Shown: piece after piece, positions 33,837 through 50,835 of the stretch
Layout of the letters: every line of letters begins with the position of its first letter
Numbering within the stretch: position 1 is the stretch's first letter
Notes under the pieces: model-generated
Databases searched by the model: none
What the model was told of the DNA's origin: nothing
Seen by the model: only the letters and a program-made list of their open reading frames with translations
Position numbers and translations under genes: made by a program
From: Rhinopithecus roxellana
Lineage: Eukaryota; Chordata; Mammalia; Primates; Cercopithecidae
Length of the DNA: 64,000 nt
Reading direction: 5' to 3'
Assembly (NCBI RefSeq): GCF_007565055.1
Contig: NC_044568.1
Span: 18,840,488-18,904,487 of the forward strand

Positions 33837-34860
33837 AGACGTGGAGGGCGTGGGGAGGGGCAGTGAGCAGTGGGTCTGTAGAGCCTCAGTCTCCAGCACC
33901 CTTGGGGTCTCTTAAGCTCCCTCCGACCTCCTAGAAGCCTCCAGTCCCCACCAGGCCCCACTCCCAGTCCTCCTGGGATCCTGCTGGCTTGGGCCCGGGT
34001 CTGGGGCCCCCGAGGCCGAAGGGTGATAAAATACAGGCCTCCATGCCTGGCCCTGCCTGAGCCAGGTGGCTGGAGGGAGAGCGTGAAGGACTTGGAGGGG
34101 CCTGGGAGCTCATCCAGGGAAGACCCTGCCCCGACAAGAAGGGGCACGGACTGGGGGCTCTGCTTTGCATCTAATCTTTGTGGGAGAGGGCCAGCAAGGC
34201 ATCACCCCAGCCCCCGAGAAAGCCCGGGGTGCCCAGACACCCTGTCCCCACAGTTAGCCTCCTTCTGTCCCTGCTTGTGCCCCCACCCCCACCCACCTTG
34301 TGTTTTTTGCCGTCCAGCCTCTGCACCCAGGTCCATGGGGTCTGCAGGGTCTGCCTGGCCTGTGGGTTCTGCCAGGGGGGCGTCAGGAGTAATAAAGTGT
34401 CACCCTACCCTTGTAGTTCTCTTGTGCCTTCAGTCCCTCCCCCAACCCCCCAGAGGGCTGGGCCCGGCCCCCGGAGTGCCCACATCTGAGGCAAGGGCTC
34501 TCCCAGACCCAGTGCACCAGGACCCTCCCTGGACTGAATGGGTCCAGGGAGGGATGCAGGGAGCGGGGAACCACACCATGGCTGCCTCCACCCCTGAAGG
34601 AGTTCCGTTGGGCTTCCTGGGACTCCCCAGGCCTGAAACCCACTCGGTGAGGACTGTGGACATGAGGCAGGGGTGCCAGGAGCCTCCCACATGACCTGCA
34701 CCTCAGGGACCTGGGCTGGGGGCACTGAGTGAGGCCTCCGTGAGATGCTTATGGAGCCAGGACATCTCCCACCTGCTGGAACCTCCTCGCTCTGAATTTG
34801 AGTTTTCCCCTGAATTATCCTGTCAGAGAAAAACAAATTGTCCCAATCCTGAATCCAGGC

Positions 34861-34946
34861 CCACCCATCCCCCTGTGTATCCATCCACCCACCCATCTGT
34901 CCACCCATCCGTCCACCGTCCATCCCTCCATCCATCCCTCCATCCT
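34861..34946. repeat. (ATCC)n-type microsatellite (copy 2)
   Basis: Same as 28957-29042 at offset 5,904. Confidence 0.85.
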
Positions 34947-36216
34947 CTCTGGGGCCTATTTTTAGCTCTTGGTTCAGCATGGATATCACCATGGTAACCT
35001 GGCCAGTCTGTGAATTTCGGAAGGATCAACGTTGGTCTCTTTGGGGATGGAGAGGACCAGAGATCACGCCTCCATCCACATCTGAAGGCTTCGGGCCCTG
35101 AGCGGGTCGGGGGGGGCTTGGGCTGGGCAGAGGGTGAGTGTTGGTGCCCTGTGCCACCTGCGTGTGGTTTTTGTGCCGGAAAGTGTCAGTTTCTGGGCTG
35201 AGTGAAAGCTGAGGGGTGTTGGTCAGTTGAGATCCTAGCAGGAAGCAGATGGTGCCAAGGAGTTACCTCAGAACAGGGTTGGGGCAGCCCCAGTGGGGCC
35301 CCAGGGAGCTGCCCTTGGACAGGGATGGGCGGGTCACTTGGTGAGCTGGTGCCCTGAAGAGAGCGTCCCTTCCCAGAGCCGTTGCCTTACGGGGATGTGG
35401 CCACTCCCAGACCCCTATGGAGCAGGCAGGGAGCGGCCGTGAGCACCCCAGGCCCCTCCTCTCACCCTCTCTTCTCCTGCTGTCCTCCCATGGCGGAAGG
35501 CGGCAGCCCCGGGGTCAGGCCAGTGGGCAGGCTGGGCCACCCTGGTCTCCGTGTTGCTGGGTGTCTGGGGTGTGTGTGAGACTATCAAGGGGCAGCAGGG
35601 ACAGGATGGCATCTGCCAGCTCAGCTCTGAGGATGTGACTTCCACCGGCAACCCCAGCCTGAGAAAGCAGCCAGCGTTGCTCAGAGACACATGTAATAAC
35701 CAAATAATATGACTGCTCCGCTTAACCCCATCAGGGTGAACACAGGACCCAGGACTGGCCGGTCAGGGGCTGCTGTCTCCTGGCCATAGTGTTTGCTCCA
35801 GGGATGGACGTGCCCCAAGCTGGCCCGTGACACTCAGTCCTGGGACCCCTTGCTTGCTTCTTGGCTTGAGGAGCTGTGGACAGTGACTGTTCAGCGGGGT
35901 CACGTGGGCAGGGCCTGCCTGGGAAGGACACTACCCGGAGAGCTGGTGGCAGGCACGTGCTCAGGCCTGCTCCTGAGCCGAAAGTTCCCATCGAGGAGCT
36001 GTGAGCTCCTTTCTAATTAGCTCTGGCAGGTTTCTGTCACTCACCACCCAAGGATCCTGCCCCAAAAGGATGACAGATACTCCTTTTTCACAGACAAGAA
36101 AATCGGGCCTCAGCACAGCCAGGTGCCCTGCCCAAGGTCACACAGCCAGTCAGGAGCAGAGGCGCCAGCTTTGTGCAGCTGGTGTGCAGACACACCCAGA
36201 GCAGCATATATACACC

Positions 36217-37476
36217 TGTGCGCGCACACACACCCATGCATCACACACCCATGCGTCCACGCATGCACACCATGCATCACACACACGCCCATGCGTCCAC
36301 GCACGCACACCATGCATCACACACACCATGCATCCACGCACACATACCCATGCATCCATGCACGCACACCATGCATCACACACGCACCCATGCATCTACG
36401 CACGCACCATGCATCCACGCACGCACCATGCATCACACACGTGCACACATGCACCCATGCATCACACATGCACCCATGCATCACACACACGCGCACGCAC
36501 CCATGCATCCACACACATGCATCACATACGCATCCATGCATCACACATGTGCACACACGCACCCATGCATCACACGCACCCATACATCCATGCATGCACA
36601 CCGTGCATCCACGCACACATACCCATGCATCCACACATGCACCATGCATCACACAAGTGCACACACGCACCCATGCATCACACATGCACCCATGCATCAC
36701 ACGCACGCACCATGCATCACACACGTGCACACACGCACCCATGCATCACACACGCACCCATGCTTCACACACGCACCATGCATCACACACGCGCACACAC
36801 GCACCCATGCATCACACACGCGCACCATGCATCACACATGCACCCATGCATCACACATGCACGCATGCACTGATGCATCACACACGCGCACCCATGCATC
36901 CACGCACGCACACACACATGCATCACATACGCACTCATGCATCACACGTGTACACACATACCCATGCATCACACACGCACACCATGCATCCATGCACACA
37001 TACCCATGCATCCACGCACGCACACCATGCATCACACACGCACCCATGCATCCACGCATGCACCATGCATCACACAAGTGCACACACGCACCCATGCATC
37101 ACACACGTGCACCATGCATCACAAACGTGCACATACACACCCATGCATCACACACGTACCCATGCATCACACACGTGCAGCACACACGCACCCATGCATC
37201 ACACACACACCCATGCATCACACACACCCGCACACGCACCCATGCATCACACACACGCACCCATGCATCCACGCATGCACACACATGCATTACATACGCA
37301 CCCATGCATCACACGCACACACGCACCCATGCATCATGCACGCACACCATGCATCACACACGCACCCATGCATCACACACGCGCACCATGCGTCCATGCA
37401 CACACACACGCACCCATGCATCCACGCATGCACATGCACGCCCGTGCATCCACGCACACACACGCGCACACATGCC
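36217..37476. repeat. CA-rich minisatellite with ATGCAT core (copy 2)
   Basis: Indistinguishable in length and unit order from 30313-31572. That is remarkable for a 1.26-kb array and argues for one molecule represented twice. Confidence 0.95.
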
Positions 37477-38027
37477 TAAAACATCCACATGCACATGTGC
37501 TTAGGCGGGACCTGCAGGCCCCAGGCTGAGTCCTAGGAACAGAGACCCTTGCTCTGCAGTTCCTGTAGGTCCACCTCTTACGGCATCTTCCTCCCTGGGG
37601 TGTGACATCCAGCTCTGAAACCCAGAGGGGCCCCCAGGACAGGGCAGTCAGGGGTTCTGCTGGCCGGTGTGGAGACCCCCAGATGAGACCAATGGGTTCC
37701 CTGAGTCTTCAGCCCCTCCTGACCTCGAGTTAGAGCCTGACCCTTGCTGAGAATAGCCTGGGTATGACCTGCCTGGATGTGGACTTATTTCCCAAATAAG
37801 AACCAGAAAAGGTGTTGCTGACAGGACGCCACAGCGAGGCCACCACGGGACCCAGTCCAGGGACTGCCTGCAGCCATGGTGGAAGGGCTCCTCCTCGGGG
37901 GTGGATTTGAGATTTGGAAGCAGCCTGGAGCTGCCTGCCTCAGCCAAGCTGGACGCCAGCTCCCACTGTGTGACCCCCCAGTCTCAGTGAGTCAGAACCT
38001 CGGTCCTTGCCTGTCACATGGATATAG

Positions 38028-38387
<360 letters not shown>

Positions 38388-41300
38388 CCAACGTGGATTC
38401 TGACGCTCTGTGGTAAGGATGCTGGGCGCTGCTCCCATGCTCAGGAGATGCGGCTCCCGGGGACCTCACTGTCCTGCCGGCAAGTCTAAGCACCCCCTAC
38501 CCCAGCTGAGCTCCCGGCTGGCAGCCAGTGCCAGGGGCCACCGTGTGAGTGCACCACCTCCAGCAGCTCCTGCCTTCTGGGAGCTGCAGCCCTTCCTGCA
38601 CCCTCATGAGAGGCCTGAGCTAAAGCCTGAGCCACACAGCAAGTTCTCGTGTGGATTCCTGACCCAGGTCATGGCCCGGGCTAACCCCTGGTTGCTGTTT
38701 GAAGCCACTCAGTTTGGGGGTGCTGAGGCGTAGAGCAGGAGGTAACAGACACATCTTCTTTCCCACGGATCCTGTAAGGACTGAAGGAGGGATGCAGAGC
38801 CCGGCTTGACAAACAGGTGTCAGTTTCACAAGCAGAGTCGACGTCTCCTCATTCTCAGGGACTGCCAGTCACAGCTGCATCCTTTTATGCTGAACACCCC
38901 CACCCTGTCCTGCTGGACACCAGCTGCCCGGGCCTCACAGGCTGAGGACTCAGGGCCAATCCCTGCCCACCCATTTGCGGAGTGGGACGGGGGCTCTGAC
39001 TGGGGGGTGGGGGGGGGCAGCTGGAGGGAGTGGGAAGAGCAGCAGCTCGGCATCCAGGCTGTTCTTTCTCCTACTGCCGAGGCGAGCACAGGCAGGAAGT
39101 TGTGACTAAGTGCTTGTAATTGGTGCGGGGGCTGTGGCAGGGCTGTCAGACAGGAGCACCGCCAGCCCCTGGCACAGCAGGGCTGTGGGCGAAAGTTGTC
39201 TTCCTTGCCACCTCACGCCTCACCTGTCCCTGCACTGGGGCCCCACCCCCATCGGAGACCACCCAGGACCCCTGTCTAGCAGGTGCCTCCCTGCTCCCAC
39301 CCCACCAAGACCCACCACAGCCCAGGAGTACGAGTATTCCCGTACTCACTGAGCTAAGTTCCCACAACAACCCCGCCTGGCTGAGTGTTGTGAGCGCATC
39401 TCACTGAAGGGACAGCCGACCTCAGGGAAACCCTAGGTGCACTGCTGGGGAAGCAGGGCAGGGTGGCAAGCTGGGCCTGGTCCCTGGGTTCCCAGGACTC
39501 AGCCTGGAGCCCCCAGGTCCTGGCTGAGCACATGTATGTGTGTTTGTTAGACATGTGTGTATGTGTGTGTGCATAGGCATGTGTGTGTGCATGGATGCAT
39601 GGGTGCATACGTGTGCACAGTTGTACATGTGTTGCTCTGTGTGTGCATAGGTGTGTGCATGTGCGTGTGCATGCATGTGCATGGATGTGTGGTGCATACG
39701 TGTGCACAGGTGTAGATGTGCTGCTCTGTGCATGTGGGAGAGGCTGGAGTGGGGGTCTTGGTCCTCACTGCTTTACTGAAACCTCTTTAGGAGCCCCAGC
39801 TGCACTGGGACTTGGCCACACTGCCAGCCCTCCCCATCCCAGGCAGTCAGCATCCAGACCCCACACGGAGCATGTGACGTGCAAGGTCTGGGTGCTCCCT
39901 TACTCCATGGGGACAGTACGTTACCATCCCACTGTGCAGGGAAGCCCTGGGGGCTGGAGGCCAGGGCTGGAAGGAACTGTTCTCTCATCCCGTGGGTGAA
40001 AGCCAGGGCCTCAGGTTGGGCACACAGGGCCTTCCTCGGGCAGCCACAGCCCAAAAAGTTTCCATTTCACAGCCACAGGTGGAACCCCATGCCCGCTGGG
40101 ACCCCCGATTCTGGGCACACACCCAGTTCACGTCCTTCCTGCAGACACACAGATACACATCCGTGTCCACACGAAAGTCCAGACAGACTTATGGGCCAAC
40201 AGACACACAGGAGCGGGTCGGGTGGGGAGCAGTGGCTGCAGGTGGCCCGGGTGAGGACATTACGGCCATAGAGTCAGGCGTCGGTGGCCAGGTTGGTGGG
40301 GACATGTTGCCAGGGAGACTGCGAAGGCTCTGTGGAGTTCCTGGGTGCTGACTGGTGCCTGACATTGACCACGGCAGACGTACTCCCTTATCTAGAAGGC
40401 CCTTCTGTTATAAGGCTGGAGAGGCAGCCCTTGGGCTCCTGTTGGCTGCACAGATGCCTATGAGGGGGTTCGAGTAGGTGGGGTTCACTCCCCGGTGTCT
40501 GGGGGGACTGAGGCCTGCTGGGGCGGTGTGGATGGTGGAGTAGTGTGAGCCGTCCTGCCCAGGCCCCACCCCAGCCGCCGCACCTCACCCAACTTGAGCA
40601 ATGTCAGCAGTTGGACGTCAGTGTGCTGGGATCGGAAGTTACGTGCGTCCTCCCAGGGCTCCTGGGCGCGCATGTTCTCTGGCAAGCAGGTGCGGGTGAG
40701 GGCCTGGACCACGTCCCTGTCTGCTGCATCCTTTGCCGTGGGTCGGTTCCTGCTGGGCAGCACAGGCGGGGAGTGCAGCCGGAGGGCTCTGTGTGGGGTC
40801 TGTTATCCACACCCGCCCTACCAGAGGCCCAGGCAGGTTCTAACAGGTGGACCCCAGCTCCGCCATCGCCACCGTTAAATACAAGCAGAGGCCCACATTC
40901 AGGTGCCCTCCCAGGACCAGCCTCAGGCCCTCGTCAGCCTTGCCTGCTGCCTTGGCCAGGGCAGACCTCACCTCAGCAGGAGAGACGGTGCTCTGGGCGA
41001 GTGCCTACTAGGCCCCAGGGCTGTGGGATTCCGCTGCTAGTACCACCCACGGCCCCTGTAGGCTGCTCTTCAGTGGCAAACGGGAGTGGCTGGGATGTAT
41101 GGGCTTCCTGTGGGAAGGGCCCTTGGGAGTGCCTGTCTCCCTCCCAGAAACCTCAAAGCTGCGGTGGGACGGCTGTTGTACTTTCTACCACAGTCCTCAC
41201 CTCCCAGGCAGAAACCTCCATTCCATCTTCATGTAGCAGCTGCCCGGCCTGGGCTGGCGTGAGGGGGTCCTGCAGCTCTGGAGTCCCAGGCAGCCCCTAT

Positions 41301-41657
41301 CATCAGTCCTCATCCTGTTTTGCCTTCCCCTTCCCCTGCCTCCAGGGAGGAGAGCACAACAGCCCAGGCGCCTGAGGTCGGGTCCCCACACTCACCACCA
41401 GGTCACCTCCACCAGCTGTGCCAAGAAAGCTCCTCTCTGGAAGCGTCTGTGCCACAAAGCCCTGGAGCAAGTGGTGGCCAAGGCAGGAGCAGGGCCAGAG
41501 TGGGGAGGGATGGGATTGGACTAACCTGGGTCAGAAGGCTCGGTGGGGGGTGCGGGGGGAGGATCTGTGATGCCTCCGGGGCCGATCCCCTAGCCCTAGG
41601 TGTCAACTCTGCTCCAGGAGGGGCAGAAAGCAGACCCACCTGCCAGGATGAGGTAAG

Positions 41658-41658
<1 letters not shown>
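38388..41658. other. Intergenic, CPNE7-DPEP1
   Basis: Largely unique. A GT-rich stretch with 'tgtgtgtgcatggatgcatg' lies at 39535-39730. No exon recognised; a non-coding DPEP1 5' exon could be hidden here or further right, but I cannot identify one. Confidence 0.4.
39535..39730. repeat. GT-rich low-complexity tract
   Basis: TGTGTGTGCATG-type blocks in two roughly 85-bp halves that both end near 'catacgtgtgcacag'. Confidence 0.75.

Positions 41659-41694
<36 letters not shown>
41659..41694. repeat. (TTTA)n microsatellite
   Basis: About nine TTTA units forming the T-rich start of the next antisense Alu fragment. Confidence 0.9.
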
Positions 41695-41812
41695 GAGACA
41701 GAGTCCCAGTCTGTCACACAGGCTGCAGTGCAGTGGCGTGATCTTGGCTCACGTCAACCTCCACCTCCTGGGCTTAAACGATTCTCTTGCCTCAGCCAAA
41801 GTAGCTGGGATT
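41690..41812 (-). mobile_element. Antisense Alu fragment
   Basis: Breaks off at 'gtagctgggatt', where a + strand Alu begins. Confidence 0.85.
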
Positions 41813-41941
41813 GGCCAGACACTGTGGTTCACGCCTGTAATCCCAGCACTTTGGGAGGCCGAGGCGGGCGGATCACCTGAGATCAGGAGTTTGAGACCAG
41901 CCTGGCCAACATGGTGAAACCTTGTCTCCAAAAAAAAAAAA
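41813..41941 (+). mobile_element. Alu left monomer
   Basis: Head-to-A-linker piece ending in about 13 A; a full Alu follows directly. Confidence 0.85.
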
Positions 41942-43089
<1,148 letters not shown>

Positions 43090-43209
43090 ATGTTTATTTT
43101 ATTATTAATTTATAAATTTATTTAAAACAGAGATGCGGCTGGGCGCAGTGACTCATGCCTGTAATCTCAGCACTTTGGGAGGCCGAGGGAGGAGGATCAC
43201 TTGAGGTCA

Positions 43210-43732
<523 letters not shown>

Positions 43733-43945
43733 CCAGCCTGGCCAATATGGTGAAATCCCATATCTACTAAAAATCCAAAAATTAGCCAGGTTTGGTGGCT
43801 CATGCCTGTTTTCCCAGCTACTTGGGAGGTGGAGGCAGGAGAATTGCTTGAACCCGGGAGGTGGAGGTTTCAGTGAGCCAAGATCGTGCCACCGCAGTCC
43901 AACCTGGGCGACAGAGTGAGACTCCGTTTCAAAAAAAAAAAAATG

Positions 43946-45240
<1,295 letters not shown>

Positions 45241-45265
45241 TCTTTTTTATTTTTTTATTTTTTAA

Positions 45266-45559
<294 letters not shown>

Positions 45560-45720
45560 ATATAAGGATATTAATTCTAGTGTGAGACTCCACCCTCATA
45601 ACCTGATCACCCCCCGAAGGCCTCATCTCCAGACGCCATAAAGCTGAGGACTGGAGCGTCCATGCATGGATTTGGGAGAAGCACAAGCATTCCATCCATA
45701 GCACGGGCTCTGCCTTGATA
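45560..45720 (-). mobile_element. Possible old LTR/MaLR-like fragment
   Basis: 'cctcataacctgatcacc' and 'cattccatccatagca' recall a common mammalian interspersed repeat. The family is uncertain. Confidence 0.3.
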
Positions 45721-45990
45721 CTGGGAGTCACTCCTTTCACATCCTACAGGCTACAGGCAAGTCACAAACCCACACAGAGGGACACAGACTCCCTCCGCCA
45801 TGGAGGAGCGTCAAGGTTCCCTACAGGTGCACGGCTGGGACGGGTGATGTGGCTGTGGTCACCCTCGCTCACCCAAAGGCCCAGCATCAGAGATGAGACA
45901 GCACAAGAATGTCCAGACCACGGACTGTAGCTCAGCACCCAACACGAACAGCTCTAGTCTCGTGGAACCGCAAAGAAAATCAGGGACGGG

Positions 45991-46285
45991 GCTGGGCACA
46001 GTGGCTCACGCCTGGAGTCCCAGCACTTTGGGAGGCTAAGGCAGGTGGATCACCTGAGATCGGGAGTTCAAGACCAGCCTGACCAAGATGGTAAAAACCC
46101 ATCTCTACCAAAAATACAAAAATTAGCCAGGCATGGTGGTGGGCGCCTGTAATCCCAGCTGCTCGGGAGGCTGAGAAGTGCTTGAAGCCGGGAGGCGGAG
46201 GTTGCAGTGAGCCGAGATTGCACTACTGCACTCCAGCCTGGGTGATGGAGGAAGACTCCATCTTCCAAAAAAAAAAAAAAGAAAA
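45991..46285 (+). mobile_element. Alu with long target duplication
   Basis: 'aaagaaaatcaggga' lies before the head (45972-45986) and after the tail (46286-46300). Confidence 0.92.
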
Positions 46286-46390
46286 AAAGAAAATCAGGGA
46301 GGGGGAGATACGAACAGAAAAAAAAAAATCAGGGAGAGGAGAGTTACAAACAGAAAAAAAAAATCAGGGAGGGGGGAGTTAGGAAAGGTA
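46286..46390. repeat. Triplicated segment next to an Alu
   Basis: Three imperfect copies of an 'aaaatcagggaggggggagt' unit (~40 bp). The first overlaps the Alu's 3' target duplication. Confidence 0.8.
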
Positions 46391-46462
46391 AAGGGACATG
46401 GGGGCTTCGGGGGCTACTGACTGTGTCTTGACTTGGGTAATAGCTCACCCTAATAACTCCTT

Positions 46463-46466
<4 letters not shown>

Positions 46467-46522
<56 letters not shown>
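46467..46522. repeat. (TG)n(TA)n microsatellite
   Basis: About 20 TG units then about 7 TA units, ending in the poly(T) of the next Alu. Confidence 0.95.
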
Positions 46523-46523
<1 letters not shown>

Positions 46524-46820
46524 TTTTTTTTTTTGAGACAGAGTCTCGCTCTGTCACCCAGGCTGGAGTGCAGTGGTGTGATCTCGGCTCCCGGCAAGCT
46601 CTGCCTCCTGGGTTCACACCATTCTCCTGCCTCAGCCTCCCAAGTGGTGGGAGGGACTACAGGCGCCCGCCACCACGCTCGGTTAATTGTCTTTGTATTT
46701 TTAGTGGAGACTGGGTTTAACTGTGTTAGCCAGGATGGTCTCAATCTTCCGACCTCGTGCTCCACGCGCCTTGGCTTCCCAAAGTGCTGGGATTACAGGT
46801 ATGAGCCACTGTGCTCAACC
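46523..46820 (-). mobile_element. Full-length antisense Alu
   Basis: Poly(T) continuous with the TA repeat. Contains an extra GGG in 'caagtggtgggagggac'. Confidence 0.9.
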
Positions 46821-46982
46821 AACTGTACTTATATTTTTACAGAAGCTTTACTGAGACAATTCACACACTATAAAATCCATCCTTTTAGTGTGTACAGTTG
46901 AATGTTTTTAGAACATTCAGAATTGCACAGTCATCACCACTATTTAATTCCAGATTTTTAATTTAAAAATTTTCATTGCCCT

Positions 46983-47024
46983 GTCCAGGCATGGTGGCTC
47001 ACGCCTGTAATCCCAGCACTTTGG
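46983..47024 (+). mobile_element. Alu head fragment
   Basis: First ~42 bases of an Alu, cut at 'cactttgg' by the adjoining LTR. The target sequence 'tttcattgccct' precedes it and recurs after the downstream Alu. Confidence 0.8.
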
Positions 47025-47027
47025 TAT

Positions 47028-47532
47028 TGTAACCAAGTGAGTTATACAGAAACGCCACACTCAAGACAAACTAAGGAGTCCTTTATTAGCCAGCAACTGA
47101 GAGGCAGCTAATGCTCAAAATTCTCTCGGCCCCGAGGAAGGTGCTCGTTTTGTTTTTATACCGTGGTCTAAATAGGGGAGGGGGGAGTTTAGCTGAAGCA
47201 ATTTTTACAGAAGCAGAACTGGCAAAAAGTTAAAAAAGTTGGTTACAAAAGCAGTTACAAAAAAATAAACAGTTCCAGGTGCAGGGGCTTAAACTGCCAC
47301 AAACAGAGAAATGCAGGGGTTTGGGTGCCATCCACCAGGCGCGTCCCCAGGAGCTGCTGGTGCAGCTTCCCTCAGTATCTTATCAGCAGGTGCATTCCTG
47401 GACGTGCTTTGAGTCAGTTTACACTAGTTATTCCCGTAAGGGAGGGAGGTAAAGGAGGCTGCAAGTGAAGAAACTAAAGTGCAGTCTGTCTGGCTCTCTC
47501 TCTGCTAGGAGAGAGTCACTCAGGTTAAAACA
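47028..47532 (-). mobile_element. Solo LTR of an endogenous retrovirus
   Basis: 505 bases, ends TGTAACC...GGTTAAAACA, so read antisense it starts TG and ends CA. In that orientation it has a TATA box (GGTATAAAAAC, about 47153-47163) and AATAAA (about 47093-47098) in promoter-to-poly(A) order. No retroviral coding sequence adjoins it. The family is not identified. Confidence 0.7.
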
Positions 47533-47542
47533 AGGTAGGGTA

Positions 47543-47864
<322 letters not shown>

Positions 47865-48015
47865 TCATTGCCCTAAATAGAAACCCATTCCTATTAGCAC
47901 TCACTCCCCACTTTTCTTCATAGCCTCAACAACCATGAATCTGCCTTCAGATGGAGTCACTTATTCTGGACATTTCATATAAATGGAATCACATGACATG
48001 TGGTCTTTTGAGTCT

Positions 48016-48181
48016 AGCTTTTCTTTCTTTTCTGAGACAGGCTCTCGCTCTGTTGCCCAGGCTGAAGTGCAATGGCACAATCATAGCTCACTGCAGCCTC
48101 AGCCTCCTGAATTCAAATCCTCCCGCCTCAACCTCACGGTAGCTGAGACTACAGGTATGCACCACCACACCCGACTATCTG
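48016..48181 (-). mobile_element. Antisense Alu fragment
   Basis: Covers one monomer plus the middle, ending 'accacacccgacta'. Diverged. Confidence 0.75.
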
Positions 48182-48289
48182 GCTTGTCACTTAGCAACAT
48201 GTTTCAAGGTTCTTCATGTTATAGCATGTGTCAGCATGTCACTCTTCTTTATGGCTAATACTCCACTGTGTGAAGAGACACTTTTTTTT

Positions 48290-48594
48290 TCACTTTTTTT
48301 TTTTTTTTTTTGAGATGGAGTCTTGCTCATCACCCAGGCTGGAGTGCAGTGGCCGGATCTCAGCTCACTGCAAAGCTCCGCCTCCTGGGTTCACGCCATT
48401 CTCCTGCCTCAGCCTCCGGAGTAGCTGGGACTACAGGCGCCGCCACCTCGCCCGGCTATTTTTTTTTTGTATTTTTAGTAGAGACGGGGTTTCACCGTGT
48501 TAGCCAGGATGGTCTCGATCTCCTGACCTTGTGATCCACCCGCCTCGGCCTCCCAAAGTGCTGGGATGACAAGCGTGAGCCACCGCGCCCGGCC
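48290..48594 (-). mobile_element. AluY with target duplication
   Basis: Poly(T) at 48297-48312. 'aagagacac' flanks both sides (48273 and 48596). Carries GGCCGGATCTCAGCTC and CGCCACCTCGCC. Confidence 0.93.
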
Positions 48595-48717
48595 AAAGAG
48601 ACACATTTTATTTATCTGTCCCTCTGTTGGGCATCTGGGCTCTTCCCACATTTTGGCTAATTAAATTGTCCTGCTGCACACACCGGTGTAGTTTCTGTGT
48701 AAATGTATGTAGCTATC

Positions 48718-49114
48718 TGTTGGGGTGATGAGACCCAACACAGGTCGCGGGGGTGACAAAGTCCGGCGGACTCAAAGGATTGAGCAAAACTTTGAGACAG
48801 AAAAAGGCGGGACACCAGGGGACCATCGCTATCATGGAGGCGGTGACGGCCCGAGCTCTGGGAGCCCACGGTATTTTCTGGTAATCCAAAAGAGAAACAG
48901 GTGGTGAGAACGTGGAGATCAAAAGAACACGCTGTATTAAGCACATGACTTACAGCTGAGACAGTTTAGCATTTTTTTTTTTTTTTTGTGGAGCAGGTTC
49001 TGCTACTTGAGATAACGGGAACAGGAGCCTAGGAGGGCTAGAAGCATGGAGCCAGCAAGTCTAGACACATTCCCGAGGACTTTAGGCAAGCCTTGCCTCA
49101 GTTTCCCTCCAACA
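48718..49114 (-). mobile_element. Solo LTR, betaretrovirus-like
   Basis: 397 bases with inverted ends TGTTGG...CCAACA and CTATC on both sides (48713-48717 and 49116-49120) as a likely target duplication. The orientation and class (HERV-K/HML-like) are guesses from the end sequence and the 'ggcggactttgtcacccc' stretch read antisense. Confidence 0.6.
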
Positions 49115-49160
49115 CCTATCTCTCTTACTTGGTGGTATATATGTTGTATTTTCACCACTA

Positions 49161-50384
<1,224 letters not shown>

Positions 50385-50507
50385 CTCTGTTCTGGAATTC
50401 TGTGCACAGTCATCTGCCCTCCTGCCCAGCTGAGAGCAGGGCCCCTTGTCCGGACCCACATTTTTCTTCCAGGTGGAAAGAATTTGCTGAATGGAAATCA
50501 AAGCTGT

Positions 50508-50835
50508 GGCCGGGCGCGGTGGCTCACGCCTGTCATCCCAGCACTTCGGGAGGCCGGGCGCGGTGGCTCACGCCTGTCATCCCAGCACTTCGGGAGGCCG
50601 AGGCGGGTGGATCACGAGGTCAGGAGATTGAGACTGTCCTGGTTAACATGGTGAAACCCCGTCTGTACTAAAAATACAAAAAATTAGCCGGGTGTGGTGG
50701 CGGCACCTGTAGTTCCAGCTACTCAGGAGGCTGAGGCAGGAGAAGGGCGTGAACCCCGGAGGTGGAGCTTGCAGTGAGCCGAGATCGCCTGGGGGAAAGA
50801 GCGAGACTCTGTATCCAAAAAAAAAAAAAATCTGC
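50508..50835 (+). mobile_element. AluY with duplicated head
   Basis: The first 44 bases of the element occur twice in tandem (50508 and 50552), sharing the variants 'tgtcatccca' and 'cacttcggga'. The right arm has a short deletion before the A-tail. Confidence 0.92.

Larger units (their letters stand above)
32196..37999. repeat. Large direct duplication, copy 2
   Basis: 5,804 bases starting at the first base after the gap. Compared with copy 1 it has one base fewer near 32212 and about 167 bases more in the 37-bp array. From 33267 on I see no difference. After 37999 the sequence is new. Confidence 0.97.

Noticed and set aside
33267..37947. Second set of apparent features identical to 27363-32043
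   Set aside because: Treated as a duplicate representation of the same sequence, not as new genes.
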